A stretch of 64,000 nt of DNA. Origin: Qipengyuania pelagi. Lineage in GTDB: Bacteria; Pseudomonadota; Alphaproteobacteria; Sphingomonadales; Sphingomonadaceae. Below are positions 9,117 through 18,991 of this stretch, piece after piece. Position 1 is the stretch's first letter, and every line of letters starts with the position of its first letter. The notes below the pieces were generated by a model that saw only the letters and a program-made list of their open reading frames with translations, had not been told where the DNA came from and made no database searches. Made by a program: the position numbers and the translations under genes. Location: NCBI RefSeq assembly GCF_009827295.1, contig NZ_WTYD01000001.1, positions 2,129,496-2,193,495 on the forward strand, in the 5' to 3' direction.

Positions 9117-9506
9117 TCAGACGCCGGACAGGTCCAGCAATTGGAGGCAGGCCGGCATCACCGCGGCCAGCGCATCCGGGCCGCCGCGCACCAGCTCCTG
9201 CGTTTCGCGCATCGCGAGGCCGGTCACGTAATCGCGCGAGAAACGCGGGTCTTCCATCAACCCGGCCATGAAGCGCACGAAGAATTCCTTCCCGCGCGGG
9301 TCCATCGCCGGAAAAGCGAGCGCGGCCGGATCGCCCGCCTGCTGCCCCTGTGCGGTGATCGCAAAGGCGACGCCGCAGCGCAGCCCGGTCTTCTGCTGAA
9401 GCGAGATCTGCGGCATTGGCGGGGCCTGCTGCGGAGATGGCTGGGGCGAACTCTGCGCGGCGAAGAGGAGCGATGCGGCGGCGGCGGAAGCGAGAAGCGA
9501 TGTCAT
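9117..9506 (-). CDS. Small secreted hypothetical protein
   Basis: 129 residues. Residues 1-20 (MTSLLASAAAASLLFAAQSS) form a signal peptide, followed by a short Pro/Gln-rich linker. The folded part has two cysteines (in GLRCGVAF and MPACLQL) that could form a disulfide, and a mainly helical pattern. I see no enzyme motif and do not recognise the family. It lies between another secreted protein gene and the divergent formaldehyde operon, with 121 bases to the adhC start for the divergent promoters. Confidence 0.7.
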   Translation of the reverse strand: MTSLLASAAAASLLFAAQSSPQPSPQQAPPMPQISLQQKTGLRCGVAFAITAQGQQAGDPAALAFPAMDPRGKEFFVRFMAGLMEDPRFSRDYVTGLAMRETQELVRGGPDALAAVMPACLQLLDLSGV

Positions 9507-9627
9507 GCCTCTCCCCTACCCGCCGCACGATGAACCGCCAACGACAAGCGGCGCGGCGATGCGGGCCTCCATTGCCCCCGGCCGCCATCCCGCCTAGGTC
9601 CGGGGCGAAACAGGAGATCCCACGCTC

Positions 9628-10737
9628 ATGAAAACCCGCGCCGCCGTCGCCTTCGAAGCCAAGCAACCGCTCGAAATCGTCGAACTCGATCTCGAAGGGC
9701 CGAAGGCCGGCGAGGTCCTGATCGAGATCATGGCGACCGGCATCTGCCACACCGACGCCTATACGCTGGACGGGTTGGACAGCGAAGGGCTGTTCCCCAG
9801 CGTGCTTGGCCATGAGGGCGCAGGCATCGTGCGCGAAGTGGGTGCGGGCGTCACCAGCGTGGTGCCGGGCGATCACGTCATCCCGCTCTACACGCCCGAA
9901 TGCCGCCAGTGCAAAATGTGCCTCAGCGGCAAGACCAATCTTTGCAGCGCCATCCGCGAAACGCAGGGCAAGGGCCTGATGCCCGACGGGACGACGCGCT
10001 TCAGCTATAACGGCAAGCCGATCTATCACTATATGGGCTGTTCGACCTTTTCGAACTTCACCGTCCTCCCTGAAATCGCGGTCGCCAAGATTCGCGAGGA
10101 CGCGCCCTTCCACACCGCCTGCTATGTCGGCTGCGGGGTGACGACGGGCGTCGGTGCGGTGGTCAACACGGCGCAGGTCAAGCCGGGCGACAATGTCGTC
10201 GTGTTCGGACTGGGCGGCATCGGGCTGAACGTGATCCAGGGCGCCAAGATGGCGGGCGCCGACCGGATCGTGGGCGTCGACATCAACAACGACAAGAAGA
10301 CCTGGGGCGAACATTTCGGGATGACCGATTTCGTCAATCCCAAGGAGGTCGACGACGTGGTCGGCACGCTCGTCGCCATGCTCGACGGCGGGGCGGATTA
10401 CAGCTTCGACTGCACCGGGAACACCAATGTCATGCGACAGGCGCTCGAATGCTGCCACAAAGGCTGGGGTACCAGCATCGTGATCGGCGTGGCCGAAGCG
10501 GGCAAGACGATCGAGACCCGGCCCTTCCAGCTGGTAACGGGCCGCAACTGGCGCGGCACCGCGTTCGGCGGCGCCAAGGGCCGGACCGACGTGCCCAAGA
10601 TCGTGGACTGGTATATGGACGGCAAGATCCAGATCGATCCGATGATTACCCATGTCCTGAAACTGGAAGAGATCAACAAGGGCTTCGATCTGATGCATGC
10701 GGGCGAAAGCATCCGCAGCGTCGTGGTGTTCGACTGA
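9628..10737 (+). CDS. adhC: S-(hydroxymethyl)glutathione dehydrogenase / class III alcohol dehydrogenase
   Basis: Zinc- and NAD-dependent enzyme that oxidises the formaldehyde-glutathione adduct to S-formylglutathione. Catalytic zinc ligands lie in GICHTD and GHEGAG; the structural zinc site is the four-Cys cluster [16 protein letters not shown]. The Rossmann motif GLGGIGL sits in the middle. The length of 369 residues is standard. It heads a four-gene operon that ends with S-formylglutathione hydrolase, so the pathway runs formaldehyde to formate. The cupin gene overlaps its stop codon (TGATG). Confidence 0.96.
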   Translation: MKTRAAVAFEAKQPLEIVELDLEGPKAGEVLIEIMATGICHTDAYTLDGLDSEGLFPSVLGHEGAGIVREVGAGVTSVVPGDHVIPLYTPECRQCKMCLSGKTNLCSAIRETQGKGLMPDGTTRFSYNGKPIYHYMGCSTFSNFTVLPEIAVAKIREDAPFHTACYVGCGVTTGVGAVVNTAQVKPGDNVVVFGLGGIGLNVIQGAKMAGADRIVGVDINNDKKTWGEHFGMTDFVNPKEVDDVVGTLVAMLDGGADYSFDCTGNTNVMRQALECCHKGWGTSIVIGVAEAGKTIETRPFQLVTGRNWRGTAFGGAKGRTDVPKIVDWYMDGKIQIDPMITHVLKLEEINKGFDLMHAGESIRSVVVFD

Positions 10738-11090
10738 TGGGAGCCAAGGTTTCGCTGGCGGACAAGTTCGCGGGTTTCAGCGAGACCTGGGCGCCGCGCA
10801 TCGTCGCTCGCTATGAAGGGCACGAGGTCCGCATCGCGCGGCTCGACGGAGAATTTCACTGGCATGCGCACGATCACGACGAAGTGTTCCTGTGCCTCGA
10901 AGGCACGCTCGACGTCGAATTCCGTGACCGGACGGAGACGCTGGAGCCGGGCGAGTTACTGCTGATCGAAAAGGGCGCGGAACACCGCCCGGTCGCCGCG
11001 CGCGGCGAGGTCAAGCTGCTTATGCTGGACCCCGCCGGATCGCCCAATACCGGCGATCACGAAACCGCCACCGTCGCGGTCGATGCCTGA
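10737..11090 (+). CDS. Small cupin-domain protein in the formaldehyde operon
   Basis: A 117-residue single-domain cupin. The metal-binding motif is HWHAHDHDEVF followed by a Glu in CLEGTLDVEF, and the second cupin motif carries the His in KGAEHRPVA. The start ATG overlaps the adhC stop, so it is translationally coupled. Related proteins appear in formaldehyde and glyoxal-type operons, but no reaction is known to me; a role in handling a glutathione adduct is only inference from position. Confidence 0.85.
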   Translation: MGAKVSLADKFAGFSETWAPRIVARYEGHEVRIARLDGEFHWHAHDHDEVFLCLEGTLDVEFRDRTETLEPGELLLIEKGAEHRPVAARGEVKLLMLDPAGSPNTGDHETATVAVDA

Positions 11091-11116
11091 TTCACAAGCT
11101 CAAGAGGAGAGACTTT

Positions 11117-11512
11117 ATGTTCAATCACATCATGATCGGCACCAACGACATCGAGAAGTCGAAGGCGTTCTACGAAAAGGTCCTCGCCGTGCTCGGTGGG
11201 CGGGGTGCGATCGACAACACCAGCGCCAGCGGCCACCAGCGCGCGATCTTCATTCATGACGGCAACACCTTCATGCTAACCCAGCCGATCGACGGCGAGG
11301 CGGCGACCTGTGCCAACGGGATGACCATCGGCTTCAAGTGCAATTCGCCCGAGCAGGTGAAGGAATTGCACGATGTGGCGGTCGCAAACGGCGCGACCAG
11401 CATCGAAGGCCCTCCCGGACCGCGCGATGCCGGACAGCTGGGCATTATGCACCTGTCCTATTTCCGCGATCTCGACGGGCACAAGATTTGCGGCATCCAC
11501 CGCGAGGCCTGA
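11117..11512 (+). CDS. VOC-family (glyoxalase/bleomycin-resistance fold) protein
   Basis: A 131-residue protein of the vicinal oxygen chelate fold: opening MFNHIMIGTNDIEKSKAFYEKV, and a C-terminal FRDLDGHKICGIH with the typical metal-binding and edge-strand pattern. The ribosome site AAGAGGAGA is 8-10 bases upstream of the ATG at 11117. It lies inside the formaldehyde operon, 26 bases after the cupin gene. It could be a lactoylglutathione lyase-like or glutathione adduct-handling protein; the exact reaction is unknown. Confidence 0.85.
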   Translation: MFNHIMIGTNDIEKSKAFYEKVLAVLGGRGAIDNTSASGHQRAIFIHDGNTFMLTQPIDGEAATCANGMTIGFKCNSPEQVKELHDVAVANGATSIEGPPGPRDAGQLGIMHLSYFRDLDGHKICGIHREA

Positions 11513-11517
11513 GCTTG

Positions 11518-12354
11518 ATGGAAATTCTGAGCCAAAATCGCTCGCACGGGGGCGTGCAGGGCGTCTATTCGCACGCTTCGCAGGAAACGGGGACCGAGAT
11601 GACATTCTCGGTCTTTGTGCCCCCTCACGAGACTGGCGCGAAGCTGCCGGTGCTGTGGTATCTTTCGGGCCTGACCTGCACCCACGCCAACGTCACCGAG
11701 AAGGGCGAATATCGCGCGGCCTGCGCGGGGCACGGCATCGTCTTCGTCGCGCCGGATACGAGCCCGCGCGGGGACGACGTGCCCGATGCGGAGGGCGAAT
11801 ACGATTTCGGCAAGGGTGCGGGCTTCTATGTCGATGCGACCGAAGAGCCTTGGGCGAAGACTTACCGGATGCGCAGCTATATCGAGCGGGAACTGCCCGA
11901 TCTGATCGCGGCGGAATTTCCGGTCGATATGCAGCGCCAGGCGATCACCGGCCATTCCATGGGCGGCCACGGCGCGCTGACGATCGGATTGCGCAATCCG
12001 AACCGCTTCCGCTCGATCAGCGCATTCTCTCCCATCGTCGCGCCGAGCCGCGTGGCGTGGGGGGAAAAGGCGCTGGGCCGCTATCTCGGCGACAATCGGG
12101 ATTCGTGGCGCGAATACGACGCGGTCGCCCTGATCGAGGACGGCGCGCGGCACGACCACATTCTGGTCGATCAGGGCACGGCGGACGATTTCCTCGAAGA
12201 CCAGCTCAAGACGGGCGCGCTGGCGATGGCCTGCGCGAAGGCCGGGATGGAGCCGGTGATCCGAATGCAGGAGGGATACGACCACTCCTATTATTTCATC
12301 TCCACCTTCCTTGGCGAGCATGTCGCCTGGCATGGCGAGCGCCTACGCGGCTAG
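11518..12354 (+). CDS. fghA: S-formylglutathione hydrolase
   Basis: Esterase-D family serine hydrolase that splits S-formylglutathione into formate and glutathione, the second step after AdhC. The start is the ATG at 11518 (MEILSQNRSHGG), five bases after the VOC gene stop; the open frame extends further upstream but only through the VOC gene. The nucleophile is in GHSMGGHGAL, the acid in VDQGTADDF, and the His in EGYDHSYYF. Family marker LSGLTCT is present. 278 residues, as expected. Confidence 0.95.
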   Translation: MEILSQNRSHGGVQGVYSHASQETGTEMTFSVFVPPHETGAKLPVLWYLSGLTCTHANVTEKGEYRAACAGHGIVFVAPDTSPRGDDVPDAEGEYDFGKGAGFYVDATEEPWAKTYRMRSYIERELPDLIAAEFPVDMQRQAITGHSMGGHGALTIGLRNPNRFRSISAFSPIVAPSRVAWGEKALGRYLGDNRDSWREYDAVALIEDGARHDHILVDQGTADDFLEDQLKTGALAMACAKAGMEPVIRMQEGYDHSYYFISTFLGEHVAWHGERLRG

Positions 12355-12371
12355 GCCGCCCGATCGATACG

Positions 12372-12989
12372 ATGTTCGAATTTCTCCGCACCAATCAGGG
12401 GATCATCAGCGTCCTCCTCAGCATGGCGATGCTGGTCGTCTGGGTGGTCTATCTCCAGGTCCTGCTGGTGCAGGTTCGCGCCTCGCGTCGCTCCTCCATC
12501 CTGATAACCCGCGCCGCCGGACGAGGGATGCGCAGCCGGTGCCTGGTCACGAATATGAGCAGCCAGTCGCTCTACGTCACCAGCCTGATCGGTATCCTCC
12601 ATGCGGGCGGGAAGCAGATCGAGATCGCGCTGACCGATCTTCGCGAACTGCCCGAGGATCTCGGCGCCGATCCGCGCTCGACCATGCGGCAGGGCAGCCT
12701 CTCGACCGGGCAATATCTCGATATCGGCCATTTCGACGATATTCTCGAGGTCATGCTGCGCGATGACGAGGCTGCCGGGCTGGCGCGTGAAGACGTGGCC
12801 CAGCTCGATCTGATCGTGGTCGCCTTCTACGCACCCGAATCCCTGCCCGTGGGGGCGCGGCGCAGCTTCCAGTTCCGGTGGGAATCGCCCAGCGGCACGC
12901 GCGTCCAGCCGACCAGCCTCAGGACCGAACAGATCCGCGGCCGCCGCCAGCGCAAGCGCCTGTTCCAGGCGGTCGAACGGCATATGTAG
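12372..12989 (+). CDS. Membrane-anchored protein of unknown function
   Basis: 205 residues. One N-terminal membrane helix (about residues 12-33, VLLSMAMLVVWVVYLQVLLVQV) is followed by a soluble, beta-rich domain and a basic C-terminal tail rich in Arg/Lys (RGRRQRKRLF). No enzyme motif is visible and I do not recognise the family. It follows fghA by 17 bases on the same strand and is convergent with metW, so it may be co-transcribed with the formaldehyde genes, though no functional link is seen. Confidence 0.72.
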   Translation: MFEFLRTNQGIISVLLSMAMLVVWVVYLQVLLVQVRASRRSSILITRAAGRGMRSRCLVTNMSSQSLYVTSLIGILHAGGKQIEIALTDLRELPEDLGADPRSTMRQGSLSTGQYLDIGHFDDILEVMLRDDEAAGLAREDVAQLDLIVVAFYAPESLPVGARRSFQFRWESPSGTRVQPTSLRTEQIRGRRQRKRLFQAVERHM

Positions 12990-12995
12990 GCGCCC

Positions 12996-13577
12996 TCAGG
13001 CGAGTTCGAACACCGCAAATTCCGCGCGCAGATTGGCGCCCACGCCGCCGATCGGTCGCTCGCCCGAAAAGAACCATTCGCCCTCGATCCGGGCACCCTT
13101 CGCGCGCGCCAGATCGCGGAAATCGGCCACCGTCACGTGGTGGATGTTCGCCGTCTCGTACCACGTCACCGGCAGCGCCCGCGTCACCGGCATCCGCCCG
13201 CCGAACATCAGCGCGGCGCGGGTGCGCCAATGGGCGAAATTGGGGAAGCTGACGAAGGCCCGCGTGCCGACGCGCAATAATTGTTCCAGCATCCGGTCGG
13301 GCCGCGCCGCGGTCTGCAATGTCTGGCTGAGGACCGCATAATCGAAGCTCGCATCGGGATAATCGGCGAGGTCGCGGTCGGCATCGCCCTGCACCACACT
13401 GAGCCCGTGCGCCACGCAACGTTCGACACAGGCCCCGTCGATCTCGATCCCGCGCACGTCGCACCCCTTGTCGCGCAGCGCCAGCATCAGCGCGCCGTCT
13501 CCGCAGCCGATGTCGAGCACACGGCTTCCCGGCGCGACCTGCCTGGCAATGGCCGCAAGATCGGGACGCAATTTCAT
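12996..13577 (-). CDS. metW: Methionine biosynthesis protein MetW
   Basis: Methyltransferase-fold protein of 193 residues with the SAM-site motif [13 protein letters not shown] and the later MetW-specific [23 protein letters not shown]. It overlaps metX by four bases (ATGA), the standard metXW pair. In related bacteria MetW supports homoserine acylation by MetX; whether it methylates anything itself is not established. Confidence 0.94.
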   Translation of the reverse strand: MKLRPDLAAIARQVAPGSRVLDIGCGDGALMLALRDKGCDVRGIEIDGACVERCVAHGLSVVQGDADRDLADYPDASFDYAVLSQTLQTAARPDRMLEQLLRVGTRAFVSFPNFAHWRTRAALMFGGRMPVTRALPVTWYETANIHHVTVADFRDLARAKGARIEGEWFFSGERPIGGVGANLRAEFAVFELA

Positions 13578-14662
13578 TCGACGAAGCCCTTCACCACCCG
13601 ATCCAGCGCCGGCACGTCCAGAAGGAAGCTGTCATGCCCGAACGGGGCGGACAGTTCGACGAAGCTGACCGGCGCACCCGCCGCGTTCAGCGCGTGGACG
13701 ATATGGCGGCTTTCCGCCGTCGGATAGAGCCAGTCGCTATCGAAGCTGACGAGGCAGAACCGCGCCGGGTTGCCCGCAAACGCCTGCGCCAGCGACCCGC
13801 CATGTTCCTCCGCCAGATCGAAATAATCCATCGCGCGGGTGATATAGAGATAGCTGTTCGCATCGAACCGCCGCGTGAAGCCGCTGCCCTGATAGCGCAG
13901 ATAGCTTTCGACCTGGAAATCGGCATCGAAGCCGAAGCTCTTTTCGGGCCGGTCCTGAAGATTGCGCCCGAATTTCGCGGTCAGCCCGTCTTCCGACAGA
14001 TAGGTGATATGCGCCGCCATGCGCGCCACGGCCAGCCCATTGTCGGGCGTGTCGGACCCGTAATACTCGCCCTGGCGCCAGTTGGGATCGGCCATGATCG
14101 CCTGACGGCCCAGCTCGTGGAACGCGATGTTCTGCGCCGAATGGCGGCTGGTCGATGCGATCACGAGCACGCGCTGGGCCCGCTCGGGCCAGTTGGCGGC
14201 AAGGCTCAGCGCCTGCATCCCACCCATCGATCCGCCGACCACTGCGTGCAACCGTTCGATGCCCAGCGCATCGAGCAGGCCGACGAGGCCACGCACCATG
14301 TCGCGTATGGTGATGACGGGAAAGCGCATCGCATAAGGCGCCCCGTCGGGCGCGATGCTGGCCGGTCCGCTCGAGCCGAGGCAGCTGCCGATGACGTTCG
14401 CGCAGATCACGTGATAGCGGTCGGTATCGATCGGCAGGCCCGGCCCCACCATCCGTTCCCACCAGCCGGGCTTGCCCGTCAGCGGGTGGGTGCTGGCGAC
14501 ATACTGGTCCCCGGTCAGCGCATGGCACAAAAGGATCGCGTTGGAGCGGTCGGGCGCCAGCTCGCCATAGGTCTCATAAGCGATCCGCGCATCGGCCAGC
14601 ATCCCGCCGCCGTCGAGCGGCAGGGGGTCCGGCAGAGTCAGGCTTTGGGGTTCGAAGGTCAC
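13574..14662 (-). CDS. metX: Homoserine O-acyltransferase MetX
   Basis: Alpha/beta-hydrolase-fold enzyme that activates L-homoserine for methionine synthesis, using acetyl-CoA or succinyl-CoA. Nucleophile motif [10 protein letters not shown], the family segment [17 protein letters not shown], and the C-terminal acid and base in SDWLYP and GHDSFLLD. 362 residues. The acyl donor cannot be read with certainty here, and MetX proteins paired with MetW use either. No SAM riboswitch pattern is evident in the 78 bases to the divergent hisC start. Confidence 0.94.
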   Translation of the reverse strand: MTFEPQSLTLPDPLPLDGGGMLADARIAYETYGELAPDRSNAILLCHALTGDQYVASTHPLTGKPGWWERMVGPGLPIDTDRYHVICANVIGSCLGSSGPASIAPDGAPYAMRFPVITIRDMVRGLVGLLDALGIERLHAVVGGSMGGMQALSLAANWPERAQRVLVIASTSRHSAQNIAFHELGRQAIMADPNWRQGEYYGSDTPDNGLAVARMAAHITYLSEDGLTAKFGRNLQDRPEKSFGFDADFQVESYLRYQGSGFTRRFDANSYLYITRAMDYFDLAEEHGGSLAQAFAGNPARFCLVSFDSDWLYPTAESRHIVHALNAAGAPVSFVELSAPFGHDSFLLDVPALDRVVKGFVE

Positions 14663-14702
14663 GCGGGTCTTTTCTTGGCGGGTTGGCGCGCACCGCCTCT
14701 AA

Positions 14703-14740
14703 CCGTTCCGCCCGAGCTTGTCGAAGGCCTGCTTTCCTTT
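14703..14740. repeat. Single copy of a dispersed GAGCTTGTCGAAGG-type repeat
   Basis: The stretch reads CCGTTCCGCCCGAGCTTGTC then GAAGGCC. It closely matches the short dispersed element with core GAGCTTGTCGAAGG that I know from many proteobacterial genomes. It lies in the metX-hisC divergent region and ends at the hisC start. Only one copy is seen in this window. Confidence 0.5.
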
Positions 14741-15856
14741 ATGGCGAAGCGCATCATGGCCGATCGCCCCACACCCAAAGCCTGGATCGACGCGATCCAT
14801 CCCTATGTCCCCGGCAAGGCGAAATCCGCCGACGGGCGCGAACTCGTCAAACTGTCCGCCAACGAGAACCCGCTGGGGTGCAGCCCCACGGTGATCGACG
14901 CGCTGGCCGCGGCCCATTCGCCCGCCCTCTATCCCGATCCCGATGCGAAGGAACTGCGCGCGGCGATCGGGGCGCTTCACGGGATCGATCCGGCGCGGAT
15001 CGTGTGCGGAACCGGGTCGGGCGAGCTGTTGCATGGCGCGGTGCAGGCTTTCGCGGGAACGGGCGACGAGGTTGCGTTCTCGCGCTATTCCTTCTCGCTC
15101 TATCCCCTGCTCGCCCACAAGGTCGGGGCCGAGCCGGTGTTGGCGGAGGCGAGGGAGTACGGCGCCGATGTCGATGCGCTGCTCGCCGCCGTGACCGAGC
15201 GGACGCGGGTGGTCCTGCTCGACAATCCCAACAATCCGGTCGGCAGCTGGCTCGATGCGGGCGAAGTCGCGCGGCTCCATGCGGGTCTCAGCCCGGACAT
15301 CCTGCTGGTGGTCGATCAGGCCTATGCCGAATATCTCGCGCCGGACCTCGACGATGGCGGGCTCGCGCTGGCGGCCGCGCACAATAACGTGCTGGTCACG
15401 CGGACATTTTCGAAAGCCTATGGGATCGCGGGCGAGCGAGTCGGCTGGGCGACGGGAGCGCCGGCGCTGGTCGACATGCTCAACCGCCTGCGCGGCGCCT
15501 TCAACGTGACGAGCGGGGGCCAGCGCGCCGCCCTCGCCGCTCTGGAGGATCAAGCTTTCGTCCGCAGGAGTAGGCAAGCGAACAGCGCCGTGCGTGCGCG
15601 CTTCGCCGACCGGATCGCGATGCTCGGCAATCACGGCCTCAGCATCGTGCCGAGCGAGGCGAATTTCCTGCTGGTCCTGTTCGAAGGCGCGCTCACCGCC
15701 GAAGCCGCGATGGGCGCGCTTGCCGAAGCGGGGTATGCGGTGCGCCATTTGCCGGGGCAGGACCTGCCCCATGCGCTGCGCATCACGATCGGGACCGAGG
15801 CGCAGATGGACGAGGTCGCGGCCGTGCTCCGGCGCGAGGCCGAAGCCGCGGGTTAA
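14741..15856 (+). CDS. hisC: Histidinol-phosphate aminotransferase
   Basis: PLP-dependent class I/II aminotransferase of histidine biosynthesis. The start is the ATG at 14741 ([15 protein letters not shown]); a second ATG at 14756 is also possible. Motifs: ANENPLG at the N-terminus, [17 protein letters not shown], and the Schiff-base Lys in [16 protein letters not shown]. 371 residues. It stands alone away from other his genes, so it may also act on tyrosine or phenylalanine precursors, as some HisC proteins do. Its stop overlaps the convergent plsC stop by three bases. Confidence 0.92.
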   Translation: MAKRIMADRPTPKAWIDAIHPYVPGKAKSADGRELVKLSANENPLGCSPTVIDALAAAHSPALYPDPDAKELRAAIGALHGIDPARIVCGTGSGELLHGAVQAFAGTGDEVAFSRYSFSLYPLLAHKVGAEPVLAEAREYGADVDALLAAVTERTRVVLLDNPNNPVGSWLDAGEVARLHAGLSPDILLVVDQAYAEYLAPDLDDGGLALAAAHNNVLVTRTFSKAYGIAGERVGWATGAPALVDMLNRLRGAFNVTSGGQRAALAALEDQAFVRRSRQANSAVRARFADRIAMLGNHGLSIVPSEANFLLVLFEGALTAEAAMGALAEAGYAVRHLPGQDLPHALRITIGTEAQMDEVAAVLRREAEAAG

Positions 15857-16545
15857 GTGCTTGCGGAGTGGTTCAGCGCGTTGATCGCGGCCAGAACCCG
15901 CGCCTCGATCTCGGCGCGCGGCAGGCCGGGCGGGATCGGTTCGCCGAAGCGATAGGTGATCGTGCCGCGCCGCTTGAGGCCGTGATGATAGACCGGGCCG
16001 CTATCCACCGCGACGGGCACCACCGGCAGGCCCATCATCTTGTAAAGCCCGGCAAAGCCCGCCTGCAAAGCGCGCACCTCGCCATGGGGGACGCGCGTGC
16101 CTTCGGGGAAGATCACCAGCGGGCGCCCATCCGCCACCGCGCCCTTGGCCGCGCGGATCATCGCCCGCAGCGTCGATGCCCCCGCCTCGCGCGCGACGGG
16201 CACGAGGCCATAGGCGAGCGCGGCCTTACCCCAGCCGGGAATGGCGAACAGCTCCTGCTTGGCGAAGACGGCGGGCGTGTCGAACAGGGTCGGCGCGTCG
16301 ATCGCTTCGAAGAAGCTCTCGTGCTTGACCGCGTAAAGGACGGGTTCGGACAAAGGCGCGCCTTCGATCCTGAGGTCGACGCCCAGGAGGTTGACCACGC
16401 ACCAGCGCTGCAACCCGCTCCAGTCGCTGACCCTTCGGCGGAACACCTCGCGCCCGAATGGGATCGCCAGCAGGGCCGCCGACGTCACCACGATCGAGCC
16501 GAGGTAGAAGACCAGGTAGAAGGCGAAATTGCGCAGCAGTTTCAA
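15853..16545 (-). CDS. plsC: 1-acyl-sn-glycerol-3-phosphate acyltransferase (PlsC family)
   Basis: Makes phosphatidic acid from lysophosphatidic acid at the membrane. The start is a TTG at 16545 ([12 protein letters not shown]) overlapping the ydcF stop (TTGA); no ATG sits nearby, and upstream open frame belongs to the neighbour. An N-terminal membrane helix is followed by the acyltransferase motifs: [10 protein letters not shown] (in place of the usual NHxxxxD; His and Asp kept), FPEGTR, and VPVAVDSGP. 230 residues. Last of an overlapping chain with ydcF, ftsX and ftsE. Confidence 0.88.
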   Translation of the reverse strand: MKLLRNFAFYLVFYLGSIVVTSAALLAIPFGREVFRRRVSDWSGLQRWCVVNLLGVDLRIEGAPLSEPVLYAVKHESFFEAIDAPTLFDTPAVFAKQELFAIPGWGKAALAYGLVPVAREAGASTLRAMIRAAKGAVADGRPLVIFPEGTRVPHGEVRALQAGFAGLYKMMGLPVVPVAVDSGPVYHHGLKRRGTITYRFGEPIPPGLPRAEIEARVLAAINALNHSAST

Positions 16546-17072
16546 AGGGAAAACCCTTGCGAAACCGTCGCCAGCAGCAATTTGTTGTATTCGAGGAAGA
16601 GCTGGCGGAAATCGGGATCGGACGGCACCGCATCCTCCAGTATCGTCACGCCTTCGGGCAGCGCGCCGCGCATTTCGGACGCGGCGCGGCGCATATGCCA
16701 GTCGGTGGTGACGAGGCGCACGGTCTCGACATCGTTGTCGCGCATCCACTGGGCCGCTTCGCCCGCATTGCTGCGCGTGTCCACCGCGAGGAAGCCCAGT
16801 GTCACGCAGCATTCCATCTCGCGATCCGTCACGTCGAACTGGGCGGCGAATTCGCCCGGTTTGACCTCGGGATCGACGCCGGACACCAGCATCCGCTCCG
16901 CATCGCCATCGCGCAGCACCTCGAGCCCGCGCGGAATGCGCCCGCTGGCGCCTGTCGGCACGATGACCGCATCGGTTCTCATATGCGTGAGCGGCTGCGG
17001 CAGCGTCACCGCGAAACCGATGAAGCCGAGAGCGTAGACGAGAACGACGAAGGCGGCGAAGCGAAGGATCAC
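16542..17072 (-). CDS. YdcF/SanA-like DUF218 membrane protein
   Basis: 176 residues from a GTG at 17072 that overlaps the ftsX stop (GTGA). One N-terminal membrane helix (LRFAAFVVLVYALGFIGFAV), then a DUF218 domain with the opening DAVIVPTGASGRIPRGLE, the LVSGVDP segment and TTDWHMRRA near the end. The family (SanA, ElyC, YdcF) is tied to envelope integrity, but its biochemical role is not settled. Position between ftsX and plsC supports an envelope role. Confidence 0.85.
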   Translation of the reverse strand: MILRFAAFVVLVYALGFIGFAVTLPQPLTHMRTDAVIVPTGASGRIPRGLEVLRDGDAERMLVSGVDPEVKPGEFAAQFDVTDREMECCVTLGFLAVDTRSNAGEAAQWMRDNDVETVRLVTTDWHMRRAASEMRGALPEGVTILEDAVPSDPDFRQLFLEYNKLLLATVSQGFSL

Positions 17073-18052
17073 GGCATTTTTCCCAGCGATGCCATTACCG
17101 TCATTCGCGCGGTGAGCAAGGCAATCGCCGCCCCCGCCACCGGGACCAGCGCGAGCAGCAGCCAATCGCCGAAATCGAGGCCTCCGCCTGCCACCATGCC
17201 GGATTCGAGCGCGGCGAATTGCGCGCCGAGCACGCTCAGCCCGACCGCGCCCAGAACCAGGCCGACCGCGCCGCCAAGGCCCGCGTCGATCACTGCAGAC
17301 CGCTGGAAGATCCGCGCGATCTGGCCGTCGGTCCCGCCCAAGAGATGCACCACCTCGATCGTCCCGCGATTGGCGTTGAGCGCGTTTCTGGCCGCAAGCC
17401 ACACCGCCGCCGCGCTGGTGAAGGCGAGCAGCGCGATCAGGCCGAGCGCCAGCCAGCGCAGCGCCGAAATCGCGTCGAATACCGGGCCGAGCCACTGGGC
17501 CTGCGCATCGACCCGCGCATCGGGTGCCACGGGGCCCAGCGCGGCGCGCAGCTCGGCAAGCGCACGCGCATCGGCGGTGCCTGCCAGATTGACGTCGATC
17601 AGTGCGGGCAGGGGCACCGCTTCGCTGCGCACGCCGCCGCCCAGCCAGGGTTCGATCAGCGCTTCGAGCTCCGCCTCGGGCACGAGCCGCCGGGCCTGGA
17701 CGATGTCGAGGGTGTCGAGTGCGGCCAGCGTGCGGCGCGCCTGTGCATCGCGCAGAACCGGATCGGCTTCGACGATCTGGATGGTGACGCCGCCCGACAG
17801 GTCGCTGCGCGCCTGCGCGGCGAGATTGGCCATGGCGATCGCCCCGCCCGCCGCCAGCACGGTCAGCGCGACCATGATCGCGATCACCCAGGGCATCGGC
17901 CCGCCGAGCCTAGCACGAGGAAGGATATGCGACGCAGCCCGTCCGCGAAACGCCGCCCGTCCCCGCTCTAACGCGCGCGCGGCAGCGACGGGGATGGTGG
18001 AAGGGGGCCTGAATGGAGGTGGGCCATCGGGCAGGAAGGACGGCCGCTTCAT
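17069..18052 (-). CDS. ftsX: Cell division ABC transporter permease FtsX
   Basis: Membrane partner of FtsE; the complex activates cell-wall hydrolases at the septum. Four membrane segments are visible: around residues 52-75, 195-220, 238-262 region and the C-terminal pair, with the periplasmic loop between the first two. The signature cytoplasmic segment [19 protein letters not shown] is present. 327 residues, with a Pro/Arg-rich N-terminal tail. It overlaps ftsE by four bases (ATGA). Confidence 0.92.
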   Translation of the reverse strand: MKRPSFLPDGPPPFRPPSTIPVAAARALERGRAAFRGRAASHILPRARLGGPMPWVIAIMVALTVLAAGGAIAMANLAAQARSDLSGGVTIQIVEADPVLRDAQARRTLAALDTLDIVQARRLVPEAELEALIEPWLGGGVRSEAVPLPALIDVNLAGTADARALAELRAALGPVAPDARVDAQAQWLGPVFDAISALRWLALGLIALLAFTSAAAVWLAARNALNANRGTIEVVHLLGGTDGQIARIFQRSAVIDAGLGGAVGLVLGAVGLSVLGAQFAALESGMVAGGGLDFGDWLLLALVPVAGAAIALLTARMTVMASLGKMP

Positions 18053-18804
18053 CCGCCCTCCCCCGATAATTCGCGCCGGGGCGGAAAGCGCAGCGCGCCG
18101 GTCGGATCGGACAGATGCCCCTTGTCGAGCCGCATGATCAGCGAATCGGGGACCTTCTTCAGCAGCTGCACATCGTGGGTCGCGACCACCACCGTCGTCC
18201 CGAGGCGATTCAGTGCTTCGAACAGGCGGATCAGCTTAAGCGCCATTTCCGGGTCTACGTTCCCGGTCGGCTCGTCCGCCACCAGCAGGTCGGGCCGCCC
18301 GATCACGGCCCGCGCGATCGCGACGCGCTGCTGCTCGCCGCCCGACAGCGTCGCGGGCCGCGCATCGGCACGATGGCCGAGGCCGACCCAGTCGAGCATA
18401 TCCGCGACAGGCTGCGCCAGATCCTCCTCGCGCACGCCCGACACGCGCAAAGGCATCGCGATATTGTCGTAAGCGGAGAGGTGCTCGATCAGACGGAAAT
18501 CCTGGAACACCACACCCAGACGCCGCCGGAACGAAGGCAATTGCGCGCGCGGCTGCGTGATGACGTCGCGCCCGAACATGCGGATCGCCCCGCGCGAGGG
18601 GCGCTGGGCGAGGTAGAGCAGTTTCAGCAGCGAGGTCTTGCCCGCCCCGCTCGCCCCGGTGAGGAAATAGAAGCGACCGGGAAACAGCGTGAAGGACAGA
18701 TCGCTCAGCACCTCGCGATCGGTGCCGTAGCGCAGGCCGACATTGTCGAAGCGCGCGACCTCGTTCTCGCCCTTGGGAAGGGGGCTGGTCACGATATCGA
18801 CCAT
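18049..18804 (-). CDS. ftsE: Cell division ABC transporter ATP-binding protein FtsE
   Basis: ATPase of the FtsEX divisome complex. Walker [10 protein letters not shown], signature [14 protein letters not shown], Walker [14 protein letters not shown], and switch His in [11 protein letters not shown] start at the ATG at 18804 ([22 protein letters not shown]); a GTG at the Val in VARFDNV is an alternative that would match shorter FtsE proteins, while the upstream frame to 18936 lacks family sequence. The last residues overlap the ftsX start. Confidence 0.93.
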   Translation of the reverse strand: MVDIVTSPLPKGENEVARFDNVGLRYGTDREVLSDLSFTLFPGRFYFLTGASGAGKTSLLKLLYLAQRPSRGAIRMFGRDVITQPRAQLPSFRRRLGVVFQDFRLIEHLSAYDNIAMPLRVSGVREEDLAQPVADMLDWVGLGHRADARPATLSGGEQQRVAIARAVIGRPDLLVADEPTGNVDPEMALKLIRLFEALNRLGTTVVVATHDVQLLKKVPDSLIMRLDKGHLSDPTGALRFPPRRELSGEGG

Positions 18805-18991
18805 CGGGCCATCGACCGGCCCCTGCCGATCGATCGCACCGTCACACCGCCCGTGCCGCCCAAGTCGCCCGTCCGTATCATCCCGCCTCGCGCTATAGCG
18901 GCGCATCGGTGTGGAAAAAAGGCCGCATCGGCCCACTGTTCACGGTGGCACACTTGTTGCGGTTTGCGCACGGGTCTAGGACTGTTCGATC

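Noticed and set aside
8515..10698. A 727-residue reverse open frame under adhC
   Set aside because: Antisense to the clearly genuine adhC and two secreted protein genes; His/Asp-rich shadow typical of GC-rich DNA.
14663..14740. SAM-II riboswitch upstream of metX
   Set aside because: The 78-base region shows no conserved pseudoknot pattern; the repeat element takes most of the space.
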